Shown here one piece after another: positions 46,384 through 54,894 of a stretch of 64,000 nucleotides of DNA. The stretch's first letter is position 1, and each line of letters opens with the position of its first letter. Below the pieces are notes generated by a model, which worked only from the letters and a program-made list of their open reading frames with translations, made no database searches and was not told the origin of the DNA. The DNA lies in assembly GCF_016937515.1 (NCBI RefSeq), contig NZ_JAFHKM010000002.1, positions 2,103,001-2,167,000 of the forward strand. Direction: 5' to 3'. The translations under genes and the position numbers were made by a program. The stretch is from Cohnella algarum (GTDB lineage Bacteria; Bacillota; Bacilli; Paenibacillales; Paenibacillaceae).

Positions 46384-47445
46384 ATGTTTTTGTACAATAA
46401 GCGAAGAGTATCAGAGTTGTTAGACACAGTTCCGATACTCCAGAGCATTAAATCTGCCAAAAAGGTTGAACATTTCAACTGCCCGTACGATAAGCTGATC
46501 GTGTGTTCGTATAAACTGCCACGACAACAGTTTATAGACCTTATTCGTCCCGCGAGATTCGAAACGGATGACGATGAAAGCTTTTATCGGTACAAGCTGG
46601 TTTATGATCTTTTCAGTGTATATTGGATGCAGATGAACCCGCTGGCCCCCAAAACTTCCATCATGCTGAACCCTTGGAAACATCAACTCTCGCCCGATGA
46701 TTTACTTGCCTTGGTCGACTTCATTATTGGTAGTCATCTCGATACACATGTAGCACATAACGACGACAAGCTTGACTGGATTCAGTTTCTGACACCGAAG
46801 GAGTTTGCGAAACGTATTTATGTAGGCTACCAGAAGATGCCGACGCGAAATTATGATGATCTTGATAAAACCTTCATGTACGGAAATAAAAAAGGTCAGC
46901 AGGTAATAATCTACGATAAGGCGGAAGAGCAAGGCCTCGATGGTGAGATTTGGACTCGCCTTGAGAAAAGTAGAAAGCGGCGGGACAAGCGTTCAAGACC
47001 AACCTTAATGCAGTTCTTGCTAGAGCAGCGATGCGATGCACTCAAAAATGTGGTTATCGTCGATATTGACAAGTTCAGCGGCAGAGACAAAATCATGCGT
47101 CGTATAAACAAGTACGGCACGTTTCAGGAAGCATATATGTCACTAACTGAAGAAGAGAAGCGGAAAATAAAGCGACACGAAGCATTCAAATCACCTCTCT
47201 TCGACGTAGTTGCTATGTTTAAGAGCGAGCTTGATAAATGGTTGTCCCTGTCTCCGAATCTGCATTTCATGTGCAAAGTCTTTCCGGTTTTCAAAGCAAG
47301 TTGGGGAGGAAGGGATGAGCTACAATATCGAGTTGTTCGTCTTAAACCGATACACTTGAACTACACAGAAGCACTTTCGGCATACATCGGTGATAACAAC
47401 AGGTTCAGTTTACGCAACGATTATCTTGCGGAAATCAGCTTGTGA
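46384..47445 (+). CDS. Rep_trans/phage replication-initiator-like protein
   Basis: This 353-residue protein has GAGGTGAAACC before its ATG. The segment FMYGNKKGQQVIIYDKAEEQ followed by WTRLEKSRKRRDKR resembles the core of rolling-circle replication initiators (Rep_trans family), where a strand with IYDKAxE and an acidic/Arg strand form the active site. The C-terminal half is helical and basic. Strong inverted repeats lie on both sides, which fits an initiator or relaxase acting on a nearby origin. The assignment is by pattern only. Confidence 0.5.
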   Translation: MFLYNKRRVSELLDTVPILQSIKSAKKVEHFNCPYDKLIVCSYKLPRQQFIDLIRPARFETDDDESFYRYKLVYDLFSVYWMQMNPLAPKTSIMLNPWKHQLSPDDLLALVDFIIGSHLDTHVAHNDDKLDWIQFLTPKEFAKRIYVGYQKMPTRNYDDLDKTFMYGNKKGQQVIIYDKAEEQGLDGEIWTRLEKSRKRRDKRSRPTLMQFLLEQRCDALKNVVIVDIDKFSGRDKIMRRINKYGTFQEAYMSLTEEEKRKIKRHEAFKSPLFDVVAMFKSELDKWLSLSPNLHFMCKVFPVFKASWGGRDELQYRVVRLKPIHLNYTEALSAYIGDNNRFSLRNDYLAEISL

Positions 47446-47447
47446 TT

Positions 47448-47472
47448 GGGCCGCGAGCGAAGCGAGCGGCCC
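47448..47472 (+). terminator. Hairpin after the Rep-like gene
   Basis: GGGCCGC (47448-47454) pairs with GCGGCCC (47466-47472) three bases after the stop codon. The T-run after it is weak (CTCTTC), so it may be a structural rather than a terminator element. Confidence 0.55.
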
Positions 47473-47541
47473 CTCTTCACGTTGCAAGCAGGTCAGTCTC
47501 TTTACTTGCTTAATCGAGTTGTGGTAATGAGCCGCAGTAGG

Positions 47542-47801
47542 TCGTCAAGGCCGAGCGGAGCGAGCTTGTGAAAGCCTTGACGAGCGATTCCATCCGCCGA
47601 CACTGGATTATGCTCTTAGCGATAGCTAAGGGCTGGCTCACGCCGAGTGCGGAGTGCAGAGGCGGAGCCTTTGCGTTTCCCCGGATGGGGACGGAAGGGG
47701 CGATCTTTTGTTTTGAGTATCGCCACTCTATCCCGACACATCGCTGTGAAGTAATGGGCGGCGGGCGGCGAGTGCAAACGAGCCGCCCGCCGCCCATTAC
47801 T
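47542..47801. repeat. Gene-free region with two strong inverted repeats
   Basis: TCGTCAAGGC (47542-47551) pairs with GCCTTGACGA (47574-47583). AGTAATGGGCGGCGGGCGGC (47750-47769) pairs perfectly over 20 bp with 47782-47801, with a 12-base loop. The 380 bp from 47446 to 47828 hold no gene. Such structures next to a Rep-like gene suggest a double- or single-strand origin or an oriT. Confidence 0.7.
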
Positions 47802-47828
47802 GGCATGTCGATTGGTTTTCTTGTAGAA

Positions 47829-48038
47829 TCAATCGGCGTATTCATCAAATTGAAGCTCAGAGCCCGGCCCTAATGCTTGTAAAACATCTTGAGGTAAAGC
47901 GACCATATATGCGTCATCCTCAACAGATACAGCTACTTTGTACGCATAGAAGGGCAATATAACCGCAGGCCGATGAATCCATCGGCGTCGGCCAGCAAAG
48001 ATGCAAAGCTCGGTGTCAATTGATGTAACTCGCATCAT
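47829..48038 (-). CDS. Small hypothetical protein
   Basis: This ~69-residue frame encodes VTSIDTELCIFAGRRRW, then ILPFYAYKVAVSVEDDAYMV and a terminal acidic segment ELQFDEYAD. A modest GAAGAG lies before the ATG at 48038; a TTG further upstream is less likely. It is not recognised and could be a beta-rich accessory protein of the integrative element. Confidence 0.42.
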   Translation of the reverse strand: MMRVTSIDTELCIFAGRRRWIHRPAVILPFYAYKVAVSVEDDAYMVALPQDVLQALGPGSELQFDEYAD

Positions 48039-48227
48039 CCACTCTTCGGCACTCAGTACAAAGCCGGATGGAAACTGCAAGCCTTTCTCGCTTGCTACGA
48101 GGCTATTACGGGCGTTCTCACTAGCCGATAGACTCCTTTATGCCTCTCGGCACTCTAAGTTCGTCTACAGCGGATTTTACGCTCCTTAACGCCATTTCGA
48201 ACATTCGCGGTAATCCGCCAATCAACT

Positions 48228-48545
48228 TCAATGGTCGGCGGCAGAGTCACATGCATTGAAGAATTGAACTCGACAACCGCCGCACAGCTTTTCACGCCGG
48301 AAGAAGCCTGCTTTACTTCGTCCGCCAACTGCATTATTGTCTGCTAATGCTATAATCTCGAAGCGTTCATTTGTCAATTCGGAGATGCATTCAATCTTCC
48401 TCATACTTCCTGTGGATTCATCGTGAAGTGAGACTTCAATAGTACCAATGACGACGATAATTTGCGGATGAAGCCCGACAACGCTATCCGTATCTGCTTG
48501 TTGCACCGCCGCCGGTAAAAACTGCTGTTCGTCATTTTTGTTCAT
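48228..48545 (-). CDS. Hypothetical protein of the integrative element
   Basis: A 105-residue protein starts at the ATG at 48545 behind GGAGGACGATCT. It has two hydrophobic beta strands (PQIIVVIGTIEVSLHDE) and a C-terminal Cys-rich end (KLCGGCRVQFFNACDSAADH) that could bind metal. The family is not recognised. Confidence 0.6.
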   Translation of the reverse strand: MNKNDEQQFLPAAVQQADTDSVVGLHPQIIVVIGTIEVSLHDESTGSMRKIECISELTNERFEIIALADNNAVGGRSKAGFFRREKLCGGCRVQFFNACDSAADH

Positions 48546-48579
48546 GTAGATCGTCCTCCAATGTGTGATTTGATGATGC

Positions 48580-48840
48580 TTAATGAAATGGATGAAGCCC
48601 ATCGATAAACCGGGCGAGAATCGCTTTCTGAAGGCGTATATGATAATACCTCTGCATCACGTCGGCCTGAATCTCCGCCAACACTTGAATCAAAATGCGG
48701 GCCTCATGGTCATCATGCTCGCCGCGATATACATGAACCAGCAGTTTATCAGTCAGCCGTCCGCACGAATCAATGCGATGATGCAGATCATTGGCGGCGA
48801 CCACCAAACGCTCGTACTCTTCCAACCATTGTTTACGCAT
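48580..48840 (-). CDS. Hypothetical helical protein
   Basis: The 86-residue protein (MRKQWLEEYERLVVAANDLH, HDDHEARILIQVLAEIQADV) is predicted all-helical, with GAGGCAACAGAT before the ATG. It lies just upstream of the 105-residue gene on the same strand. The pattern resembles small genes in phage- and ICE-derived regions; no family is recognised. Confidence 0.6.
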   Translation of the reverse strand: MRKQWLEEYERLVVAANDLHHRIDSCGRLTDKLLVHVYRGEHDDHEARILIQVLAEIQADVMQRYYHIRLQKAILARFIDGLHPFH

Positions 48841-48944
48841 ATCTGTTGCCTCACTTTCATTGTGAAATGAAAACAGCGGCCCGCCGATAAGAGCGAACCG
48901 CTGTTGATAATGCGGATGATGAAAAATGACGATGAATTGTTTCG

Positions 48945-49550
48945 TTACAGAAGGCCGCGTTCCTTAAGACTTGTATAATCTGAACCGCTGACAATGACGT
49001 GATCCAGAAGTTCAATACCGATGATTTCACCAGCTTCAGCAAGTCGTTTGGTTAGCTGAATATCTTCTGGGCTAGGAAGCGTACATATTTGAGAAGGGTG
49101 ATTATGCGAAACGATGATGGAACATGCAGAACGGCGAATGGCCGCTTTATAGACCTCTCTAGGATGGACAATTGCACCATTCAAGCTTCCAATGCTGATC
49201 GTCTCTTTTCCAATGATGTGATTCTTAGTCGAAAGAAAGATCACGATGAAGTGTTCTTTCTGCTCATAACCGATTTCCCAACGGAGGTACTCGAAAACAT
49301 CCCGAGGACTGCGAATGATTGTCGGCTCTGTTTTCGGTACATTCATCATCTTAGCAAGTTGGATGGCGGCAACGATCTGCTTCGCTTTCACTTTACCGAT
49401 ACCACGAATGCTCAACAATTCTTGCTCGGTTACGTCCAGTAGTTGTTGCGGAGAATTAAAATGAGAAACGATTTTTTCCACCAGATAGCTGTTGGCGGAT
49501 TCACGAAGCGTCTCAGCAAGAAGAGATTTGAATGTATGGTTAATGTTCAT
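48945..49550 (-). CDS. radC: RadC-family JAB/MPN metalloprotein
   Basis: The ~201-residue protein has an N-terminal helix-hairpin-helix (LLSIRGIGKVKAKQIVAAIQ) and a JAMM motif (VSHNHPSQICTLPSPEDIQL) typical of the RadC/YeeS family. Such proteins are frequent on phages and integrative elements; their enzymatic role is still unclear. GGAGGTTAAACAC supports the start at 49550. Confidence 0.92.
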   Translation of the reverse strand: MNINHTFKSLLAETLRESANSYLVEKIVSHFNSPQQLLDVTEQELLSIRGIGKVKAKQIVAAIQLAKMMNVPKTEPTIIRSPRDVFEYLRWEIGYEQKEHFIVIFLSTKNHIIGKETISIGSLNGAIVHPREVYKAAIRRSACSIIVSHNHPSQICTLPSPEDIQLTKRLAEAGEIIGIELLDHVIVSGSDYTSLKERGLL

Positions 49551-49665
49551 GTGTTTAACCTCCATATAAATGCAAAAGGAGAAGCCGGTAAGGGCTCCTC
49601 CCATTGCGTGATGTGATAAAACCGAGTATTCTTAAAGCAAGTTCATTTTTTTCTTAGTCGCTCCG

Positions 49666-49845
49666 TTATTGGGCGGCTTTTTCTTTTTCAATTTGTTCGA
49701 TCTCCAGTTCAATAAGCACCAGTTTCGTCAGCACGCGGGCGTATTGAAATCCTTCCTCGGTATGCATCGGGGCATCTTTGTCCAGCGTGCGTTTCACCGA
49801 CATCCAGAATTGTTTTTGCTTCTGAAGTGTTTGCAGACGATTCAT
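49666..49845 (-). CDS. Small coiled-coil hypothetical protein
   Basis: This 59-residue protein starts at ATG 49845 behind AAGGAGGTGA. It encodes LQTLQKQKQFWMSVKRTLDK and ends with a Glu/Lys-rich coiled coil (LIELEIEQIEKEKAAQ). It is in the same strand and gene string as radC. The family is not recognised. Confidence 0.65.
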   Translation of the reverse strand: MNRLQTLQKQKQFWMSVKRTLDKDAPMHTEEGFQYARVLTKLVLIELEIEQIEKEKAAQ

Positions 49846-49905
49846 GCGTATCACCTCCTTCCCAAGTAATAAAAAATCCGTCCATCGTTGCCCATCAAAG
49901 CAAGA

Positions 49906-50085
49906 TCAGACGGATACTTTGCATTTCACAGTATAGGTGATCAATACATCAATTTGACTGTTCTTCAGGGCAACGACAGCGTATTTGTTGCGGTCGATTC
50001 GCACGCTGTATATGAAGCCCTTCAGTTCACAGAAACCGAGATATTCCTTCTGGCTGTTTTTCTTGAAAGATTCATAGTTCACCAC
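49906..50085 (-). CDS. Small hypothetical protein with GTG start
   Basis: A 59-residue frame begins at GTG 50085 (or the next GTG at 50082), with GGAGGAAGGT close upstream. It encodes NYESFKKNSQKEYLGFCELK, RIDRNKYAVVALKNSQIDVL and ends KCKVSV. Alternating hydrophobic residues suggest a small beta-rich fold. It sits in the minus-strand gene string between two other small genes. No family is recognised. Confidence 0.55.
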   Translation of the reverse strand: MVNYESFKKNSQKEYLGFCELKGFIYSVRIDRNKYAVVALKNSQIDVLITYTVKCKVSV

Positions 50086-50088
50086 GTT

Positions 50089-50343
50089 TCACCTTCCTCC
50101 CGGAACTGGGTATTTCTGCACTGACGCATTTGCCGCTGTCCGTTTCAAATGCTGTTGCAGTTGTTGGGGAAATTCCCGGTAAAAATAAGCCTGCATCCAA
50201 CGGGCCGCTGTTTCATCATCCACCTGATAAACGCGGCGGCAATAGGAATACAGTAAAGTGCCTGCAATGCGAATGTTTCCATTCATGACGAGCTGTCTCA
50301 ATGTCGTTGCCAACTCTTCTGGCAATCCGCGTTTTACAACCAT
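50089..50343 (-). CDS. Hypothetical helical protein
   Basis: This 84-residue protein has GGGAGGTGAAGG before its ATG. It encodes LPEELATTLRQLVMNGNIRI and YSYCRRVYQVDDETAARWMQ, with a Gln-rich C-terminal helix. It is adjacent to the GTG-start gene on the same strand. No family is recognised. Confidence 0.6.
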   Translation of the reverse strand: MVVKRGLPEELATTLRQLVMNGNIRIAGTLLYSYCRRVYQVDDETAARWMQAYFYREFPQQLQQHLKRTAANASVQKYPVPGGR

Positions 50344-50761
50344 GCACCTTCACCTCCCTTCCAGCCGTACTCTCACTCCGGCAAATTTTCTCTGTAAATG
50401 CAAATAAGCCTGCGATCCGCAGGCACGGTCTTCCGATGACGAAATTAAACATATTTTTACAAGAGTGGCTGACTAGCAACACGAACCTCCGGTTGAAAGT
50501 GCCATCCTGCGTCTTCCACAAGTCGTGTATAACCTTATCGAAGTCGATAAACCGCCTGAAAGCGACCGGAACTCGGCCATAAAATCCTGACCGCAACAAA
50601 GCGTCAGCAACTTCATAGAGACATCTACGTCGTAATACAACCTGTATTGTCCGCCGATCAGAATGTGTATTATCTGTATCGAACATTCGCAAAGAGCGTA
50701 CACAAGCGGTAATCGTATCCAGCCAAAGCAGCGGCGGTCTCATTGACACCAAATACATCAT
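50216..50761 (-). CDS. Uncertain ORF overlapping the 84-residue gene
   Basis: The frame starts at 50761, 6 bases after the stop of the preceding small ORF, and encodes VSMRPPLLWLDTITACVRSL and VRVPVAFRRFIDF-like segments. Its last ~40 codons run across the next gene's start in another frame and look non-native (Arg/His-rich), so a stop may have been lost by a frameshift. Treat it as a possible but unproven gene. Confidence 0.35.
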   Translation of the reverse strand: MMYLVSMRPPLLWLDTITACVRSLRMFDTDNTHSDRRTIQVVLRRRCLYEVADALLRSGFYGRVPVAFRRFIDFDKVIHDLWKTQDGTFNRRFVLLVSHSCKNMFNFVIGRPCLRIAGLFAFTEKICRSESTAGREVKVHGCKTRIARRVGNDIETARHEWKHSHCRHFTVFLLPPRLSGG

Positions 50762-50766
50762 CGTCC

Positions 50767-50970
50767 CTATTGATAATGAAGGGAGCAAACCTCCCAAGTT
50801 CCATTGCCATCCTCAATTTCCCCTAACGCTTGCTTCAGATTGTCCTCGCTCATCTGCAAGGATAGCCAGCGGCCAACCGATTTTCCTAATCCAGCAGCAT
50901 AATCTTCATGACTATTCGCCTTCACCCCATTCACAACGCATGTTTTGCCATTCGCATTCCCCCTCGTCAT
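50767..50970 (-). CDS. Small hypothetical protein
   Basis: A 67-residue acidic protein (HEDYAAGLGKSVGRWLSLQM, EDNLKQALGEIEDGNGTWEV) has AAGGTGAG ~14 bases before its ATG. It overlaps another short frame upstream (50912-51088) by 59 bases, and only one of the two may be real. Confidence 0.42.
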   Translation of the reverse strand: MTRGNANGKTCVVNGVKANSHEDYAAGLGKSVGRWLSLQMSEDNLKQALGEIEDGNGTWEVCSLHYQ

Positions 50971-51088
50971 ATCGGAAGCTTCTCACCTTCCATATCCTCG
51001 CTGTCATGCAACGTGCCTGCAAAACAAAAAGGACTGCCGTCCGCTGGATCACAGCAGAAAGCAGTCCATATGCAACCGGGTAGGGCAT
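50912..51088 (-). CDS. Possible small protein with CxxxxxxC/Trp-rich tail
   Basis: The frame begins at 51088 behind AAGGAGGTGG (12 bases) and encodes MPYPVAYGLLSAVIQRTAVL with an acidic, Trp-rich tail (GECEWQNMRCEWGEGE). It overlaps the next small frame. Evidence is the good ribosome binding site alone. Confidence 0.35.
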   Translation of the reverse strand: MPYPVAYGLLSAVIQRTAVLFVLQARCMTARIWKVRSFRYDEGECEWQNMRCEWGEGE

Positions 51089-51191
51089 GAAACGGCTGGC
51101 CACCTCCTTGTTAGAAAAGCAGGGTGGTGCCTCCGGAAAATGTATATATTTTTCGCCTATATAGGGCCGATCTTGCCGCCGCTACTAACCG

Positions 51192-51554
51192 TCAACGATT
51201 CCTTCGATCAATAGTGTTCAGAAATTCACGTGCCACTTTGATCACGAAGTCCACTTCATCTGCATGACGTTGGCTTAGCATAGCGTTTAAGCCCTCAATC
51301 TTAGTGCGAATATTGTCACTGCCATAATGCATTGGCAATTCTTCAATATCCTCAAACAGTTGAGCGGGTTTCACACCCAATGCACTGATGATTTTTCCCA
51401 AAGATTCCAGCGATATATTACGGGTACCTCGTTCAACGTCACTAATATAGCTGAAGCTCAGACCGGATCGCTCCGCCAGCCGCTCTTGCGTCATGCCTTT
51501 GAGCTTCCGTATCTTGCGAATTTGATCGCCAACAATATGGATGAACTCTGCCAT
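51192..51554 (-). CDS. XRE-family regulator
   Basis: The 120-residue protein has a clear helix-turn-helix at residues ~10-65 (IRKIRKLKGMTQERLAERSG, YISDVERGTRNISLESLGKI) and a short helical C-terminus. GAGGTGATGGC precedes the ATG. It is divergent from the SLH/propeller gene, so it may control that gene and the cassette after it. Confidence 0.92.
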   Translation of the reverse strand: MAEFIHIVGDQIRKIRKLKGMTQERLAERSGLSFSYISDVERGTRNISLESLGKIISALGVKPAQLFEDIEELPMHYGSDNIRTKIEGLNAMLSQRHADEVDFVIKVAREFLNTIDRRNR

Positions 51555-51625
51555 GCCATCACCTCTACCTCAGATTAGTAGAGTGAGGCCAAGACTTTTA
51601 TCCTATGATAGTGCTACTAATTATC

Positions 51626-51655
51626 TTAACTTATAAGGGTAATTTGTTATATAAT
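51626..51655 (+). promoter_or_regulatory. Sigma-A-type promoter of the SLH/propeller gene
   Basis: TTAACT (51626-51631) and TATAAT (51650-51655) are spaced 18 bp, ~140 bases before the ATG at 51795. Confidence 0.6.
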
Positions 51656-51794
51656 AGGCCTGTCTGGCCTTTGCCAAGATTCTACAATTTGCACCGGCGA
51701 GAGGGAGGGCGTCACCAACAAAAATATTAGAGAAAATCTTAATTTCATCGAAAGCCACCTAATTCAATGACAATCAACAGGAGGAGAAGAGCCT

Positions 51795-53519
51795 ATGTCA
51801 GTGAAGAAAATTACTTCTTTGTTCATCACAGCATTAATATTGTTCAGTATGTTCGGAACGGCATCGGCGGCATTGCCTGGGTACGGCGAAGAATTGCAGA
51901 ATGCACCATCCAGTACATCGACCGTTACCTTTACAGACGTACCGACTACGCATTGGGCGAGCAAATACATATCGGAAATGGCATCCCGGAAAGTCCTCGA
52001 AGGTTACCCGGATGGCAAGTTCAGACCGGAAAATCAGGTATCCAGAGCGGAATTTGCCACAATTATTGTTAAAGCATCCGGATTACAGGCGAAGAAAGTA
52101 AACTATTCTTCATTTTCGGATGTCAAAACGACGGATTGGTACTCTCCATTTATTGAGGCTGTTAAAGATTATATGACGGGCTATCGTACCGCCGACGGGA
52201 GCTACATTTTCAACCCGACAGCCCCGGCATTACGTGAAGATATCACGGTCGCACTTGTAAAACTCAAGGGATACGACGTTTCCCGCCTTGCGAACCGGAG
52301 TATTATTGAGGCCATGTTCAAGGACTATGCAGGTATTTCCGAAGCCGCCAAGGATTACGTTGCTGTTGCTGTTGAAAATGGGCTCGTATCCGGGTATCAG
52401 GACGAAACATTCCGTCCGCAGGCTTCGATAACCCGTGCTGAGGCCGCTACATTGCTCTGGAGAGCTTATCAATACGGTAATGATAACAAAAGTGTTGGCG
52501 GCGGAAATCAAACGACCACAACAACGCCTACGCCGCCGGTAACGCAACCGACTTCACCGACAACGCAACAACCACCCCTGCCAGTGAAGTTTAGCGTGGA
52601 TACCTTGGTGGGCGGACTCGGGAAAGGCCAAATCGATGGGCCAGTCAGACAAGCAAAAATTTCCGAAGTTCAAAGTATGGTTATCGATAAGGATAACAAC
52701 ATTTTCTTTCTTGATGGGGACGACAGGAACTTTTTGAAAATACGCAAATTCAACAATGCCAATGGTACAGTGGAAACAAAGACCATTGACCGGACATTCG
52801 ATTGGGATTATATCGCCGATGATAAAACAGTAACGCATCTGGATTACAGCAAGTTCAAACCGCAAAAGCTGGCATACAACGGAGCCAGCAATAAAGTTTA
52901 TGTGGGTGGTACTAACCATATCGACATCATCTATGAACTGTCTCCCGTTGTTCAAGTAGCCACATATAGCAGTGATAGCAATGGCAAGTTTGACTTTATC
53001 GGGTTTGATAATCATCAATCGTTGACGTTCGGCGTGAGCTATTATGGCAATGGCAGCACAAAGATATTTCAGGGAGAGAAGGGTGGACAAGCTTCCTCTT
53101 TAGCCAATAGCAAAGAATCGACAGGCGTTGATCTCTTGCCTCGTTCCATAGATGACCTGTATCGAACCATGTCAGATGCGATCATTGCAGAACAGGCAAT
53201 CTATACATTGAACACCTATAACAAATCCCTCTCAAAGGTTCAGCTTTATCCTCGTAAAGTCGAAACCATTGCGACTTTCAACAATATCGAGTTTGACTGT
53301 CTGGTCGCACATGAAGGCAAATTCTATGTAGCCAGCGGAACTACTATTTATGAAATCGGACTGGACGGCAGCCGCTCGATCTACCTAGACGGAAAAGACC
53401 TGACCTACAATGACGGCAACCCGATCAATAAAATCAGCCAGTTGAGTTTCGACAGCAATGGCAACGTTATTGTCTACGACGACGACAACAAAGCAATCCG
53501 TCGAATCAATCTTGTATGA
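51795..53519 (+). CDS. SLH-anchored surface protein with beta-propeller-like C-terminus
   Basis: The 574-residue secreted protein has a signal peptide (ITSLFITALILFSMFGTASA) and three SLH domains (residues ~45-230; HWASKYISEMASRKVLEGYP, FIEAVKDYMTGYR, YVAVAVENGLVSGYQDETFR). A Thr/Pro linker is followed by ~300 residues with repeated strands (MVIDKDNNIFFLDGDD, KLAYNGASNKVYVGG, LSFDSNGNVIVYDDDNKAIR) resembling an NHL-type propeller. GAGGAGAAGAG precedes the ATG, and a hairpin ends it. It could display a binding domain on the wall. Confidence 0.88.
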   Translation: MSVKKITSLFITALILFSMFGTASAALPGYGEELQNAPSSTSTVTFTDVPTTHWASKYISEMASRKVLEGYPDGKFRPENQVSRAEFATIIVKASGLQAKKVNYSSFSDVKTTDWYSPFIEAVKDYMTGYRTADGSYIFNPTAPALREDITVALVKLKGYDVSRLANRSIIEAMFKDYAGISEAAKDYVAVAVENGLVSGYQDETFRPQASITRAEAATLLWRAYQYGNDNKSVGGGNQTTTTTPTPPVTQPTSPTTQQPPLPVKFSVDTLVGGLGKGQIDGPVRQAKISEVQSMVIDKDNNIFFLDGDDRNFLKIRKFNNANGTVETKTIDRTFDWDYIADDKTVTHLDYSKFKPQKLAYNGASNKVYVGGTNHIDIIYELSPVVQVATYSSDSNGKFDFIGFDNHQSLTFGVSYYGNGSTKIFQGEKGGQASSLANSKESTGVDLLPRSIDDLYRTMSDAIIAEQAIYTLNTYNKSLSKVQLYPRKVETIATFNNIEFDCLVAHEGKFYVASGTTIYEIGLDGSRSIYLDGKDLTYNDGNPINKISQLSFDSNGNVIVYDDDNKAIRRINLV

Positions 53520-53524
53520 CAGCA

Positions 53525-53541
53525 GGGAGCCGCGTGCTCCC
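53525..53541 (+). terminator. Hairpin after the SLH/propeller gene
   Basis: GGGAGC (53525-53530) pairs with GCTCCC (53536-53541), followed by a pyrimidine/T-rich run. The next gene's ribosome binding site follows within 30 bases, so it may be a partial terminator. Confidence 0.65.
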
Positions 53542-53577
53542 TTCCCCTTTTCATACGATGCAAGAGGAGGGAACTAC

Positions 53578-54891
53578 TTGGGTAACAGCTATTATTGCAA
53601 GAAGTGCCGAGCTGACCACGAAATAATGAGCCAAGTTGGCGTCCGGCATCTTCATCATACCCTTTCCGAAAAAGATGTCGCCAACTTCGTTAATTTAGCT
53701 ACAACCGTACCGACTTACGAGGTAATCAGTAATGGTATTCCGGGGGTATTTGAAGGGACTGATGCATTCGTTCGAGAAGTTGCCATCGCACAGACGCTTC
53801 AGCAGAAATTTCCGAATGTCGATGCTTTCAAGACGGATGAAGGCTTGAAGGAATGGTTGACGGAGCAGTTGCAGGGAAGCAACAACGCCGCCGCCAATGC
53901 ACTGAGCCGCATTCAGGGTGACGCGGCGGGAGAAGTGGATTTCATCCGCGAAATGCAGGGCAATCTCCGCAATCTCTTCACGAAAATCGATTTCCCGCGT
54001 AATGCGGACGGCAGGATTGTCAGCAATAATCCCGGCATTGATGCTATTGAGATTAACCGTTTCACCGGAGATATTGTAAGGGAATATCAAGTCAAGACGC
54101 TCCGTTCCGCAGACAGCATCAACGAGACGCTAAAGGATTTTCTGAACAACGATCACTACAAGCCTACAACCGTGCTTGTCGGGCCGCAGGAATTGATAGA
54201 TCGTGCCCGTGAAATGGGTATCCCGAATCCGACAAAGGCAATGGGTACGCTTCAAGACAATATGGATTCCGCACATGAATTAAGCAACAAGATCCTGCAT
54301 GGGCAACTTGCAATTGGCATGACACCAGTTTCCGTGGCAGGGGAAATGTTGAACGGAGCGGCCATTGGAGCAGTCGTCTCAGTCACCGTATCAGGTCTCA
54401 TAACATATCTGCAATACAAGTCCGGAAAGATCACCTTTGACCAGATGAAAATGAAAATCGCAAATAACGGTTTGAAAGGAGCAATCACCGGAGGGGCACT
54501 GGCTGGCTTATCACTGTTCATTCCAGGCGGCATCATCGGCGTTGGCGTCGGTTTCGTGGTCGGCACAACGCTTCGCCGGTTGCTGGATGAAGCATATGGC
54601 GATGGCATGTTTGGCGGCGTTCTGGAGACGACCAAGGCCGTGCATGCTAACGTGAAGCTGTTAAACAGAGGCACGGTTTACATAGCACAACTTACGGAGA
54701 TAAACGGGCAGACTTTGGCGAGGGCCGTTTCAACGGTGGATGACATGATTGCCGACCGCGTACAGGCCGACAATATCTACACCAAACTGGAGCGGGATAC
54801 CAAAAACGGTATGCGGATTGATTACGGTAGAAACGCAGACAGTATTTTATCCCGACTGGATATGTTGCGAGATCGAATGCGGGGGGAATAA
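53578..54891 (+). CDS. Zinc-ribbon, Mrr-like nuclease-candidate and membrane protein
   Basis: I start this 437-residue protein at the TTG at 53578 because GAGGAGGG lies just upstream; the open frame extends further back but overlaps the previous gene. Residues 1-15 hold CKKC. Residues ~140-180 contain GIDAIEINRFTGDIVREYQVK-like spacing (Asp, then Gln-Val-Lys), the D...QxK pattern of Mrr-type PD-(D/E)XK nucleases. Two Gly-rich hydrophobic segments (NGAAIGAVVSVTVSGLITYL and GGIIGVGVGFVVG) could insert in membranes. It is followed at once by a tail-anchored protein gene. The family is not recognised; the nuclease call is tentative. Confidence 0.55.
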   Translation: MGNSYYCKKCRADHEIMSQVGVRHLHHTLSEKDVANFVNLATTVPTYEVISNGIPGVFEGTDAFVREVAIAQTLQQKFPNVDAFKTDEGLKEWLTEQLQGSNNAAANALSRIQGDAAGEVDFIREMQGNLRNLFTKIDFPRNADGRIVSNNPGIDAIEINRFTGDIVREYQVKTLRSADSINETLKDFLNNDHYKPTTVLVGPQELIDRAREMGIPNPTKAMGTLQDNMDSAHELSNKILHGQLAIGMTPVSVAGEMLNGAAIGAVVSVTVSGLITYLQYKSGKITFDQMKMKIANNGLKGAITGGALAGLSLFIPGGIIGVGVGFVVGTTLRRLLDEAYGDGMFGGVLETTKAVHANVKLLNRGTVYIAQLTEINGQTLARAVSTVDDMIADRVQADNIYTKLERDTKNGMRIDYGRNADSILSRLDMLRDRMRGE

Positions 54892-54894
54892 CGT

